This document shows, one piece after another, positions 15,927 to 24,656 of a DNA stretch of 37,102 bases (position 1 is its first letter; each line of letters opens with the position of its first letter). The stretch comes from Prevotellaceae bacterium (lineage in GTDB: Bacteria > Bacteroidota > Bacteroidia > Bacteroidales > Bacteroidaceae): assembly GCA_031262085.1 (NCBI GenBank), contig JAISIN010000098.1:1-37102 (forward strand), read 5' to 3'. The notes beneath the pieces are model-generated. The model was not told where the DNA came from and did no database searches. It saw only the letters and a list, made by a program, of their open reading frames with translations. Made by a program: the position numbers and the translations under genes.

Positions 15927-17726
15927 TTATTTCTTCCCTGCTTCCAATTGTTCTTTGAGCGCAGCCAGTGCGTCTATATCGCCCAGTGTGGTCGATGCTG
16001 CCTGATTCTGGATAGCAGGCGCTTCTTCACGACGTTGCGATGAGGATGCTTTCTTGGGAGCTTTCTTGCTCTCGGCACGTTCTTCGTGGCGAGAGGCATC
16101 TTCGAAGATGCGGCTGTGCGACACGATGATGCGTTTGGTATCTTTGTTGAACTCAATCACCTTGAACAGGAGCTTCTCGTCGAGTTGAGCCTGCGTACCG
16201 TCTTCCTTCACTAAATGTTTGGGAGTGGCAAATCCCTCTACGCCATAAGGCAGGGCTACTACGGCTCCTCGATCGAGCATCTCTACGATGGTTCCTTCGT
16301 GTACCGTTCCTACGTTGAAGATGGTTTCGAATACATCCCACGGATTCTCTTCGAGTTGTTTGTGTCCGAGGCTCAGGCGGCGGTTTTCCTTATCTATTTC
16401 GAGCACTTGCACGTCGATATCGGCGCCGATCTGTGTAAACTCCGACGGGTGTTTTACCTTCTTTGTCCACGACAAGTCTGAGATGTGAATCAATCCGTCT
16501 ACACCCTCTTCGATCTCCACAAATACGCCGAAGTTGGTAAAGTTACGCACTTTGGCAGTATGCTTGGAGCCAACGGGGTATTTGGTTTCGATGGTTTCCC
16601 ATGGGTCGGTTTTGAGTTGTTTCAAACCGAGCGACATTTTGCGCTCTTCGCGGTCGAGTGTGAGCACGACTGCCTCTACCTCGTCGCCCACCTTCATGAA
16701 GTCTTGTGCCGAGCGCAGGTGTTGCGACCACGACATTTCGGATACGTGAATGAGTCCTTCTACTCCGGGAGCTACCTCTACGAATGCGCCGTAGTCTGCC
16801 ATCACAACAACCTTGCCGCGTACATGGTCGCCCACCTTGAGGTCGGCAGCCAGTGCGTCCCACGGGTGCGGCGAGAGCTGTTTCAGCCCCAGTGCAATCC
16901 GTCTCTTCTCGTTGTCGAAGTCAAGAATAACCACATTGAGTTTCTGGTCGAGTTCGACCACCTCTTTGGGATCGCTTACACGTCCCCACGACAAGTCGGT
17001 GATGTGAATCAATCCATCTACGCCGCCCAAGTCGATAAAGACGCCATAGGTAGTGATATTCTTGACAGTTCCCTCGAGCACTTGTCCTTTTTCGAGCTTG
17101 CTGATAATTTCTTTTTTCTGTTGTTCCAGTTCGGCTTCGATGAGCGCTTTGTGCGATACGACCACGTTCTTGAACTCTTGGTTGATCTTTACGACCTTAA
17201 ATTCCATGGTTTTTCCTACAAATACGTCGTAATCGCGGATGGGTTTCACATCGATTTGCGATCCGGGCAGGAATGCCTCGATGCCGAATACGTCGACAAT
17301 CATACCACCTTTTGTGCGACATTTTACAAATCCCTTGATCACCTCTTCGTGTTCGAGCGCCGAGTTGATACGATCCCACGAACGTGCAGCGCGTGCCTTG
17401 CGGTGCGACAGCACCAATTGTCCTTTTTTGTCTTCCTGGTTCTCTACATATACCTCTACGGTATCGCCGACTTGCAGTTCGGGGTTATAGCGGAACTCAT
17501 TCAGGGGAATGATACCGTCCGACTTGTACCCGATGTTTACAACGACTTCGCGTTTATTCATGGCGATTACGGTTCCGTCGACCACTTCGCGGTCGGTAAT
17601 CTTATTGAGCGTACTATCATACGCCTTCTCCATTTCTTCATGGCTCTTACCGGTTACGGTATCGCCTTTTTCATACGCATCCCAGTTGAAATCGTCAATG
17701 GGAGTTACTGTTTTTAAGTTGTCCAT
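15927..17726 (-). CDS. rpsA: 30S ribosomal protein S1
   Basis: The 599-residue protein consists of six S1 RNA-binding domains (starts near residues 45, 130, 215, 300, 388 and 475; repeats of the type G.[23 protein letters not shown]) and a basic, low-complexity C-terminal tail rich in Lys, Glu, Ser and Ala. It brings mRNA to the 30S subunit. In Bacteroidetes, where Shine-Dalgarno sequences are rare, S1 and A-rich leaders are thought to matter more; the leaders in this window do lack clear SD motifs. A canonical promoter is 59 nt upstream. Confidence 0.96.
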   Translation of the reverse strand: [599 protein letters not shown]

Positions 17727-17784
17727 TCTATAAATTGTTGATAATTAATTACGTGAGACATTATATTATTCACAAAATCGGCGA

Positions 17785-17816
17785 CAAAGGTATAACTATT
17801 TTCTTGTAAGCCCAAA
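17785..17816 (-). promoter_or_regulatory. rpsA promoter
   Basis: TTTG (17813-17816), 20 nt, TACCTTTG (17785-17792) on the minus strand. The leader of about 50 nt is AT-rich and unstructured. Confidence 0.8.
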
Positions 17817-17833
17817 AAGATGTGGAATAAATG

Positions 17834-18655
17834 TTAGGTATCTCCTTGTTCCAGTGCAGCTCCGATGGCTGTCCGATACTCGGCATACGGTGGTATATGG
17901 AAGCGCACGTGGTATATTCTTTCCATATTAGAGAATATCTCGCGGCATTGCGGTAACTGCGTAAGGTTGCCTATCAGTACAAAATCTTTTATGTCGGTAT
18001 TGAGCGCAGCCAGTACGGTAGCCCCCCCGATGGTTTGCAGCACCATGCAGATGATGCCCTTGGCTATGTCGGCAAAGGTAGCATTGCTGTCGGCTTTGCC
18101 GAAGAGGGAGGCGGTGGCATACATGGGCAGGTCGGGCAATGCCCGGTTGCTGATGTCGCCTATCTGCAGATTGATGTGGGTAACATCGCCCTGTTCGGCT
18201 ATCTCGGCAATGCGGCGGAAGTCGCCGGTTTTTAACAGCAGTCGCGACAAGCCTTGCAAGGTGCCGCCACCGATGCCTACACCGCCAATGTGATGTATAT
18301 GGTCGCCGTCGAGGCGCACAAACGAAGTGCCGGTACCCATGCTCACCACAAGGAGTTGGGAGAGGTCGGTAGCATGACGGGCACCCAGTCCGTTGGCGAT
18401 AAACTCATCGACCTTGCGGGTAGGTAACCCATAAAGCGGCTCGTTGATAAACGCACTGCCTACGCCGGTCAGCATCACCCGTTCTACGTCGGTCAGGCGG
18501 ATGCCGTTGTCGTACAGATACTTGCCGAAAGCGCCAAAGAGCGACGTCACAGGATCGGTTGCCGTGATAAACATGGGCGACACGATGCGTCCCGCTTCCA
18601 TACCGACTATCTTGGTGGTACTGCCGCCGACGTCTATACCTATTATATATGCCAT
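17834..18655 (-). CDS. coaW: Type II pantothenate kinase
   Basis: The 273-residue ASKHA-fold kinase phosphorylates pantothenate, the first step of CoA synthesis. Seen: the N-terminal phosphate-1 loop IIGIDVGGSTTKIVG, the LTGVGSAFI segment, SMGTGTSFVR (phosphate-2), and the VGIGGGTLQGLSRLL glycine loop typical of the type II/Fumble family. Bacteroidetes often carry type II or III enzymes instead of CoaA. The promoter is one side of a palindromic divergent region shared with yraN. Confidence 0.92.
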   Translation of the reverse strand: MAYIIGIDVGGSTTKIVGMEAGRIVSPMFITATDPVTSLFGAFGKYLYDNGIRLTDVERVMLTGVGSAFINEPLYGLPTRKVDEFIANGLGARHATDLSQLLVVSMGTGTSFVRLDGDHIHHIGGVGIGGGTLQGLSRLLLKTGDFRRIAEIAEQGDVTHINLQIGDISNRALPDLPMYATASLFGKADSNATFADIAKGIICMVLQTIGGATVLAALNTDIKDFVLIGNLTQLPQCREIFSNMERIYHVRFHIPPYAEYRTAIGAALEQGDT

Positions 18656-18674
18656 AATTTTGAATTAGAGGCGG

Positions 18675-18682
18675 CAAAGGTA
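18675..18682 (-). promoter_or_regulatory. -7 element of the pantothenate kinase gene
   Basis: TACCTTTG on the minus strand, followed by GCCGCC, at one end of the long palindrome. Its first two bases (18681-18682) are part of the palindrome arm. Upstream TTG copies are 16 or 23 nt away, neither at the ideal distance. Confidence 0.65.
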
Positions 18683-18729
18683 CGACTTTTTGAATTGACA
18701 ATTGACAATTGACAATTCAAAAAGTCGTA
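18681..18729. repeat. Palindrome with three tandem heptamers between divergent promoters
   Basis: Perfect 17-bp arms, TACGACTTTTTGAATTG (18681-18697) and its complement (18713-18729), flank 15 nt. The centre carries AATTGAC three times in tandem (18693-18713). Each arm ends in the TA of a -7 element, one per strand. It may be a regulator site or a transcript hairpin for both genes. Confidence 0.85.
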
Positions 18730-18735
18730 TATTTG
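18728..18735 (+). promoter_or_regulatory. -7 element of the yraN-ogt operon
   Basis: TATATTTG followed by GCGCCC, the plus-strand partner of the divergent pair. The leader to the yraN ATG is about 125 nt, long for this genome; it contains an open 41-codon TTG-started frame that I do not accept as a gene. Confidence 0.65.
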
Positions 18736-18867
18736 CGCCCTATATTACTCTTGATATATAAGTTAACACATTGAAAAAGGAATTAGTCATATCCGACTTG
18801 GACATGGATCGTGAACACTCCGGAAGAGATTCTGTCTCTTTTGCAACGAACTTAATACACTACGCGT

Positions 18868-19239
18868 ATGGCAGAGCACAACGAATTGGGTAAGACAGGC
18901 GAAGATGCCGCAGTAGCCTATCTGGAGCAACACGGCTTCTCCATCCTCCACCGCAACTGGCGAATGAAGCACTTAGAGCTTGACATCATAGCCGAGAAAG
19001 AGGGAGAGGTGGTGTTCGTAGAGGTCAAAACACGCCGCGACACCCAATATAACGAGCCACACGAGGCGGTCGACGGACGAAAGATGCGTCGCATTGCCCA
19101 TGCTGCCAACGCCTATATCCGCCTCTTCCGAATTGATAATCCGATACGCTTCGACATTGTTGCAGTGGTGGGGCAAGCGGCTCCTTTTCGGATTACGCAC
19201 ATCGAAGATGCTTTCTATCCACCTTTACAAACTTATTGA
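18868..19239 (+). CDS. yraN: YraN family (UPF0102) nuclease-fold protein
   Basis: The 123-residue protein has the PD-(D/E)XK-like core of the YraN family: GKTGEDAAVAYLEQHGF, E37/D39 in HLELDII, and EVK (E52, K54) in VVFVEVKTRR, then the conserved helix around KMRRIAHAANAYI. These are endonuclease-like residues, but the cell function of the family is not settled (DNA repair, recombination or Holliday junction processing have been proposed). It is followed after 18 nt by ogt, so a DNA repair context is plausible. Confidence 0.92.
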   Translation: MAEHNELGKTGEDAAVAYLEQHGFSILHRNWRMKHLELDIIAEKEGEVVFVEVKTRRDTQYNEPHEAVDGRKMRRIAHAANAYIRLFRIDNPIRFDIVAVVGQAAPFRITHIEDAFYPPLQTY

Positions 19240-19257
19240 TCACACATCCTCCCCGCC

Positions 19258-19764
19258 ATGTTCTATCATACCACGTTACGATCGCCTGTCGGCGAACTCA
19301 CACTGACCTGCAACGACAAGCAGCAGCTGACAGCCCTCCTGATTGCCGGACAGAAGTACTTTTGCGATATGCCTCAAGGAGAGTGGGTCGGACGAAACGA
19401 CCTTGCGATATTCAACCGCGTAAGTGTATGGTTGGATATCTACTTCAATGGGGCGAACCCCGATACAAGCTCACTCCCACTGTCACCCGCAGGCAGTGCC
19501 TTCAGGCAAAGGGTGTGGAGCATCTTGCGTTCTATCCCCTACGGCACAACCACCACTTATGGCGCCATCGCCCAACAAATAGCGACAGAAACGGGACGCC
19601 TCCGCATGTCGGCACAAGCTGTCGGAGGAGCGGTAGGTCATAATCCTATCTCGATCATTATCCCTTGCCATCGCGTCATAGGAGCCGACGGCAGTCTGAC
19701 CGGCTATGCCGGCGGTCTTCAAATTAAAGACAAACTGCTCAGATTAGAAGGGTTGTCTAAGTAA
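19258..19764 (+). CDS. ogt: Methylated-DNA--protein-cysteine methyltransferase
   Basis: The 168-residue suicide repair protein transfers the alkyl group from O6-alkylguanine in DNA to its own cysteine. The active site is IIPCHRVIG (C137). The recognition helix region FRQRVWSILRSIPYGTTTTYGAIA and AVGGAVGHNPI, with the GYAGG loop, are intact; length is normal for the Ogt type. The N-terminal domain is short and has no Ada-like zinc site. It is probably cotranscribed with yraN. Confidence 0.94.
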   Translation: MFYHTTLRSPVGELTLTCNDKQQLTALLIAGQKYFCDMPQGEWVGRNDLAIFNRVSVWLDIYFNGANPDTSSLPLSPAGSAFRQRVWSILRSIPYGTTTTYGAIAQQIATETGRLRMSAQAVGGAVGHNPISIIIPCHRVIGADGSLTGYAGGLQIKDKLLRLEGLSK

Positions 19765-19884
19765 ATTCGGTGCGCGATTCGTTGTCGCTCTTCTTCTCGT
19801 ATGGCACGGAGGCTACATCCTTACTAGTACCCACAGAATTCGTTATAGAGCCATAAAAGATAGGTTTTTCAGGTTACGAGCAGT

Positions 19885-19992
19885 CGGCACTTTTTAGACC
19901 GTTCGTTCGGCACCTTTTAGACCGCTCGTTCGGTACTTTTTAGACCGCTCGTTCGGCACTTTTTAGACCGCCCGTTCGGCACTTTTTAGACT
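19885..19992. repeat. 23-bp tandem repeat, about 4.7 copies
   Basis: Copies start at 19885, 19908, 19931 and 19954, with a partial fifth at 19977. The unit begins CGGCACTTTTTAGACCG and ends CGTT; copies differ by one or two substitutions. CCG...CGG within each unit may form a tiny hairpin. 23 bp is not a multiple of 3, so it does not encode a protein repeat, and there are no spacers, so it is not a CRISPR. Confidence 0.9.
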
Positions 19993-20014
19993 GAACTTAT
20001 CAAAGAAGACTAAT

Positions 20015-20032
20015 GGTTGGTAACTACCAACC
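20015..20032. repeat. Small perfect palindrome
   Basis: GGTTGGT, 4 nt, ACCAACC, followed by C's. It lies on the far side of the 6S terminator, between it and the tandem repeats. It could be a back-up hairpin or a protein site. Confidence 0.5.
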
Positions 20033-20084
20033 CCCATAACGGACTTACACCGGCAAGGCAAATGCCATGCTCGGCACACCAACA

Positions 20085-20115
20085 GTAAAGGCAACCCCTT
20101 GGGGGTTGCCTTTAC
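20085..20115. terminator. Perfect 14-bp hairpin terminator of the 6S-like RNA
   Basis: GTAAAGGCAACCCC (20085-20098) and its complement (20102-20115) around a 3-nt loop. On the minus strand it lies just after the 6S-like RNA; the closing bases give TTTAC rather than a long T run. It may act in both directions, ending yraN-ogt read-through as well. Confidence 0.7.
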
Positions 20116-20120
20116 TTATA

Positions 20121-20311
20121 AAGAAAGCCGCACTGATATCGATGATGAAACTCCGAATGACAGGATTTGAGTGTTCGTCCTCTTTGTAATCCACCGACTT
20201 ACGTTACCCCGAGGGGCGTGGCCCGCCATTAAGAAACGAAACTTGTCTCGGTATTTCATTATAGCTTGATGAGTTTCCCAATCCCATCAATGCGGCTATT
20301 TCGTTGTTTCG
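20121..20311 (-). ncRNA. ssrS: Probable 6S RNA (6S-Flavo-like)
   Basis: A canonical promoter points into a 190-nt region without an ORF and the region ends at a strong hairpin. Nested complementarity forms a long rod: GAAATAGCCGCATTGAT (20286-20302) with ATCAGTGCGGCTTTC (20123-20137) as closing stem, GAAACTC (20271-20277) with GAGTTTC (20147-20153), then ACCGA with TCGGT further inside, and a GC-rich terminal part. Unpaired tracts between these stems give the internal bubble expected for a 6S RNA, which mimics an open promoter and binds RNA polymerase. Length fits 6S. Not recognisable as tmRNA, RNase P or SRP RNA. Exact ends are estimates. Confidence 0.6.
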
Positions 20312-20317
20312 TGGAGG

Positions 20318-20349
20318 CAAAGGTAAGTGCTTCCGACGGAACAAACAAA
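20318..20349 (-). promoter_or_regulatory. Promoter of the 6S-like RNA
   Basis: TTTG (20346-20349), 20 nt, TACCTTTG (20318-20325) on the minus strand. It lies downstream of the last V-ATPase gene, so it serves a separate transcript. Confidence 0.8.
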
Positions 20350-20387
20350 GGAATAGACATATTTAACCTTAATCAGCCCGAATAAGC

Positions 20388-20840
<453 letters not shown>

Positions 20841-20859
20841 TTACTATTATCCCTGTCTG

Positions 20860-22692
20860 TCAATGGCTAAAGGGTTTGTACGCCTCTCCCTTGCCTTCGT
20901 AGCCCGAGTTTTTGAAGTACTCTACGAACGTAAGACGCAGCGGGTGGACAAATCCGCTCAAACACGACATGGCAATGTTGAGGGCATGACCAAACACCAG
21001 TATCAGTCCGCAACAAACCCACGTAAGCAGGCTACCCAAGATGGGGAGGGCTTCTACCTGAATGTTGATCATGAACGCCAACTGATTGAACACCATACCG
21101 AGCATGGCTCCTGCCAACCCGAGCGCATACAGACGGATGTACGACAGGGTGTCGCCCAGCAGTCCGGTAGCCATGTTGTAGGTGTCCCACAAGCCTGCGC
21201 CGATGTTGACAAGCACGTTACGGCGGATGTTATTGAGCAGGAAGATGCCGACGGCAGCGATAGAGCCGATGACGATAAATGCCCACTTACCCACCTCGGG
21301 TGTGATTTGTTGAAGATACATCAGTCCGCCCGTCGCCACAAAGCCTGCCACGAGCAACAGCCAACCCCATTCGCTCAGCGCGTGGAGGAAACCGTAGCGC
21401 AGGGTGGCGGTGATGGCTTTGACGGTCATACCGATCAGAATGTGTACCACGCCGATTGCCAGCGACAGATACATCAGGTGGTCGGAGGAGATCATATACT
21501 TCTTGGCATCTTGCATCCACGGCCAACTCACATCGAGCAGGCTGATGCCGAAGAAGGTTCCGAAGAGGGCACCCAACACGGTAGTGGCGCAGCCCAAGGT
21601 GATGACCAGATTCATCATTCCGCGCATCGAGGCACTCATCTTCTTCTTCATCAGGAATCCGAGTGCAATCAGTATCAATCCGTAGCCGGCATCGCCCACA
21701 CAGAAAGCGAAGAAGAGCGTAAAGAAAGGCGCCACAAGCGGCGTGGGGTCAAGCTCGCTGTAGTCGGGCATGCCGTACATCTTCACGAGCACCTCATACA
21801 TGCGGGTGAAAGCGTTGTTGCGGAGCTTGATGGGGGCGTTGTCGCCCTTGACGGCGGGTCGTATCTCGTAGTACACGCCGTTTCGGTCGAGTAGCTCGCG
21901 CACCGCCGCCTCTTTGTCGACGGGCACCCATCCTTCGAGGAACAGGACGGTGCCGTCTGCCATACGTTCGCCGCTCAATTCGACTTCGCGCAGGTTGATT
22001 TCGCTTTGCAGCTGTTGGTTGTCCGCCTCCAGTACTTTGTCGTAATAGTGGCAAAAGCTGAATCCGTAGGCGTGGGTCTGCTCATATTCATCGCTCAGCG
22101 CCACCTTTTGCGCTTCCAGCTCCGAGAGCGAGAGCGACGGGAGGCGTACCGGCTCCATCTCCAAGGCAGGCGTTTGACGGGTGAGGGTGATAAAATAGAC
22201 CAACCCCGACTGTTCCTCTATGCGGATGATGTTCGGCTCTTTGTCGAGCGCCGCCTCGTAATCGCGTTCCGAGCAGGTGTAGAAGTTTATCTTCCAGCCT
22301 GCCGCTTCCAGTTTGCGAATCGCGTCCCAGTCGAAGTTACCCCACGGAGTGAGTTGGGCAATATCTTTGTCGCACTGCGCAAGCTGTTGGTTGAGCTGCT
22401 GCACCTTTTGCAGCATCTCCTCATACTCATTGACAATCTCTTCGGCAGAGCGTTCGCGCGGAGCGACATCCATCTGATATTTGTCGGAAGAGCGTTGGAA
22501 AGCGGTCTGCATACCGTGCAACGTGCTCTTGTACAGGGTGCGCTTTTGCAGCAATGCCTGCAATGCTTGGTCCGGCTCACCTTGTTGCTTCTCCACAATG
22601 TGTACTACGCCCAATTCGCGAATCTGTTCGAGAAACTGTTCGTACTCCTTGTGATAGATGAGGAAGGTCAGCTTTTTCATTTTGGTAATCAT
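20860..22692 (-). CDS. ntpI: V-type ATP synthase subunit I (stator membrane subunit)
   Basis: The 610-residue a-type subunit conducts ions past the rotor ring. Residues 1-320 are a cytoplasmic, partly coiled-coil arm that holds the peripheral stalks; from about 325 there are seven or eight membrane helices (PFFTLFFAFCVGDAGYGLILIALGFLM is the first). The conserved rotor-facing segment near the C-terminus (SYIRLYALGLAGAMLGMVFNQL) contains the essential Arg. Its ATG overlaps the stop of subunit D by 4 nt (ATGA), showing translational coupling. Confidence 0.95.
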   Translation of the reverse strand: MITKMKKLTFLIYHKEYEQFLEQIRELGVVHIVEKQQGEPDQALQALLQKRTLYKSTLHGMQTAFQRSSDKYQMDVAPRERSAEEIVNEYEEMLQKVQQLNQQLAQCDKDIAQLTPWGNFDWDAIRKLEAAGWKINFYTCSERDYEAALDKEPNIIRIEEQSGLVYFITLTRQTPALEMEPVRLPSLSLSELEAQKVALSDEYEQTHAYGFSFCHYYDKVLEADNQQLQSEINLREVELSGERMADGTVLFLEGWVPVDKEAAVRELLDRNGVYYEIRPAVKGDNAPIKLRNNAFTRMYEVLVKMYGMPDYSELDPTPLVAPFFTLFFAFCVGDAGYGLILIALGFLMKKKMSASMRGMMNLVITLGCATTVLGALFGTFFGISLLDVSWPWMQDAKKYMISSDHLMYLSLAIGVVHILIGMTVKAITATLRYGFLHALSEWGWLLLVAGFVATGGLMYLQQITPEVGKWAFIVIGSIAAVGIFLLNNIRRNVLVNIGAGLWDTYNMATGLLGDTLSYIRLYALGLAGAMLGMVFNQLAFMINIQVEALPILGSLLTWVCCGLILVFGHALNIAMSCLSGFVHPLRLTFVEYFKNSGYEGKGEAYKPFSH

Positions 22693-23294
22693 GCTTCTGC
22701 CTCCTTTCTGCTCTCTTGATGAGCTTTCATAATCTTTTGCGACGACTTGGAGAGGTTCTCCTCGTCCTCCATAAATCGTTTGATCTTGCGCACGGCATCC
22801 TGATAGCCCGGTATCTGCACCTTCTCGAAGAGGTTCACCTTCTGTGTGGTCTTCTTACGGGCATGTTCCAGCAAGCCCAGCTTGGCTATCACAAACTCGC
22901 GTTCGATGGCGATATGTGCCAGCGACTTGAGCAGGTGTACACCGTCGGCATACCACTTGGGTGCGTTGAAGAGGCTGAACGGATGCAGCACAAAGTCTAC
23001 ATTCTCCAGCACCGGAATACGTACGCCGGCAATCTTCTTCACGCCCAGATGTACGTCACGCACCGTCACCAGCGAAGCGTCGAACTCGCTCCAGAGGGCA
23101 AACATGGCTTCGTAGGCTTGGATTCTACGTTCCAGCTGCTCCTCCAGCGCCTCTACTTCGTTCTTGCAGCGCTTCACCTCCATGCGCAACGCACTCTCCT
23201 TGTTCTTAATGATGGGGAGGGTACGCACACGCATCTTCAGTTGCTTTTCTATCTGCTGGAGCGATGTTTTGTTATATTGAAACTTTATAGCCAT
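22689..23294 (-). CDS. ntpD: V-type ATP synthase subunit D (central rotor shaft)
   Basis: The 201-residue protein is largely two long helices (residues 5-85 and 125-195) as in the D shaft that turns inside the A3B3 head, with the conserved start FQYNKTSLQQIEKQLKMR. Length is as usual. Between subunits B (36 nt upstream) and I (4-nt overlap). Confidence 0.92.
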   Translation of the reverse strand: MAIKFQYNKTSLQQIEKQLKMRVRTLPIIKNKESALRMEVKRCKNEVEALEEQLERRIQAYEAMFALWSEFDASLVTVRDVHLGVKKIAGVRIPVLENVDFVLHPFSLFNAPKWYADGVHLLKSLAHIAIEREFVIAKLGLLEHARKKTTQKVNLFEKVQIPGYQDAVRKIKRFMEDEENLSKSSQKIMKAHQESRKEAEA

Positions 23295-23330
23295 TCTATT
23301 TATTCTTATCGTGTAGAATATGCTTCCCCA

Positions 23331-24656
23331 CTACGCTTCTTTTGCCCAGAACTCGTCGACAAATTCTTGTTTGATGTTGACTTCTTCCGGCTTGAAGTAT
23401 TTGGCAAAGAGTTCCCACGCCACGTCGAGCATCTCGTTGATGTTGAGGTTGACGTCGATGGCAAGGAGGCGGTTGGAGTAATCTTTGGCGAAAGCAAGGG
23501 TACGCTCGTCGTAGTTGGTAAGGTCGAAGCCGTTCTCCAACTTGGTTTTGGCGTTGGCGGCATCGGCGTAGAGGCGCACGGCGGCGTTCATCACTTGCGG
23601 ATGGTCGCGGCGGGTCTTCTTTCCAATGACGAGTTGCTTCAAGCGCGACAGGGAACGGAACGGGTCGACGATGACCTTGCCGATGTCGCTGTCGCGGCGC
23701 AGGAAGAGCTGACCCTCGGTGATGTAGCCGGTGTTGTCGGGCACGGCATGGGTGATGTCGCCGCCCGAGAGGGTGGTGACGGCGATGATGGTGATGGAAC
23801 CGCCCGAGGGGAACTGCACCGCTTTCTCGTAGATCTTGGCAAGGTCGGAGTAGAGCGAGCCGGGCATGGAATCTTTCGAGGGAATCTGGTCCATGCGGTT
23901 GGAGACGATGGCGAGGGCGTCGGAGTAGGAGGTCATGTCGGTGAGCAGCACCAGCACCTTCTCGTTGTTCTGCACGGCGAAGTGTTCGGCGGCGGTGAGC
24001 GCCATGTCGGGGATGAGCAGACGCTCTACCGGAGGATCTTCGGTGGTGTTCATGAAGCTGACGATGCGGTCGAGCGCGCCGGCGTTGGAGAATACGTTTT
24101 TGAAGTAGAGGTAGTCATCGTTGGTCATACCCATCCCGCCCAAGATGATCTTGTCGGTCTCCGCCCGCATCGCCACGTTTGCCATCACTTGGTTGAACGG
24201 CTGATCGGGGTCGGCAAAGAAAGGAATCTTCTGACCGGAGACCAACGTGTTGTTCAGGTCGATACCGGCGATACCTGTGGCGATGAGTTCCGACGGCTGT
24301 TTACGCCGCACGGGATTAACCGACGGACCGCCAATCTCTACCTCCGTACCCTCGATGGCAGGTCCGCCGTCGATGGGTTCGCCAAAAGCGTTGAAGAAGC
24401 GTCCGGCAAGCTGTTCGCTCACCCGCAGCGTGGGCGACTTGCCCAGAAAGACCACCTCTGCATTGGTGGGAATGCCTTCGGTGCCCTCGAATACTTGCAG
24501 TGTCACTTCGTCGCCCTGCATCTTTACCACCTGTGCCAGCTTGCCGTCGACGGTAGCCAGTTCATCATATCCTACGCCCGTTGCCCGAAGCGAGCAGGTG
24601 GCTTTGGTTATCTGCGTGATCTTGGTGTATATCTTTTGAAATGCTTTTGTTGCCAT
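23331..24656 (-). CDS. ntpB: V-type ATP synthase subunit B (non-catalytic)
   Basis: The 441-residue subunit forms the A3B3 head with subunit A. It has the RecA-like fold, but the P-loop position reads SGQKIPFFADP instead of GxxxxGKT, as in all B subunits, so it does not hydrolyse ATP. The N-terminal beta barrel and the segment SNRMDQIPSKDSMPGSLYSDLA, with the Arg-finger region, are conserved. Its ATG shares one base with the stop of subunit A (TAATG). Confidence 0.96.
   Translation of the reverse strand: MATKAFQKIYTKITQITKATCSLRATGVGYDELATVDGKLAQVVKMQGDEVTLQVFEGTEGIPTNAEVVFLGKSPTLRVSEQLAGRFFNAFGEPIDGGPAIEGTEVEIGGPSVNPVRRKQPSELIATGIAGIDLNNTLVSGQKIPFFADPDQPFNQVMANVAMRAETDKIILGGMGMTNDDYLYFKNVFSNAGALDRIVSFMNTTEDPPVERLLIPDMALTAAEHFAVQNNEKVLVLLTDMTSYSDALAIVSNRMDQIPSKDSMPGSLYSDLAKIYEKAVQFPSGGSITIIAVTTLSGGDITHAVPDNTGYITEGQLFLRRDSDIGKVIVDPFRSLSRLKQLVIGKKTRRDHPQVMNAAVRLYADAANAKTKLENGFDLTNYDERTLAFAKDYSNRLLAIDVNLNINEMLDVAWELFAKYFKPEEVNIKQEFVDEFWAKEA

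Noticed and set aside
18771-18893. TTG-initiated frame of about 40 codons in the yraN leader, overlapping the yraN start
   Set aside because: No ATG near the start, no recognisable motif, and it overlaps yraN out of frame. It could be a regulatory upstream frame, but nothing in the sequence supports this.
19885-19992. CRISPR array
   Set aside because: Repeats are directly adjacent with no spacers, and no cas gene is near.
20121-20311. tmRNA, RNase P RNA or SRP RNA
   Set aside because: No CCA-ending tRNA-like part, no GAGGAAAGUC-type core of RNase P, and no SRP Alu or S-domain loop; the rod with a bubble fits 6S better.
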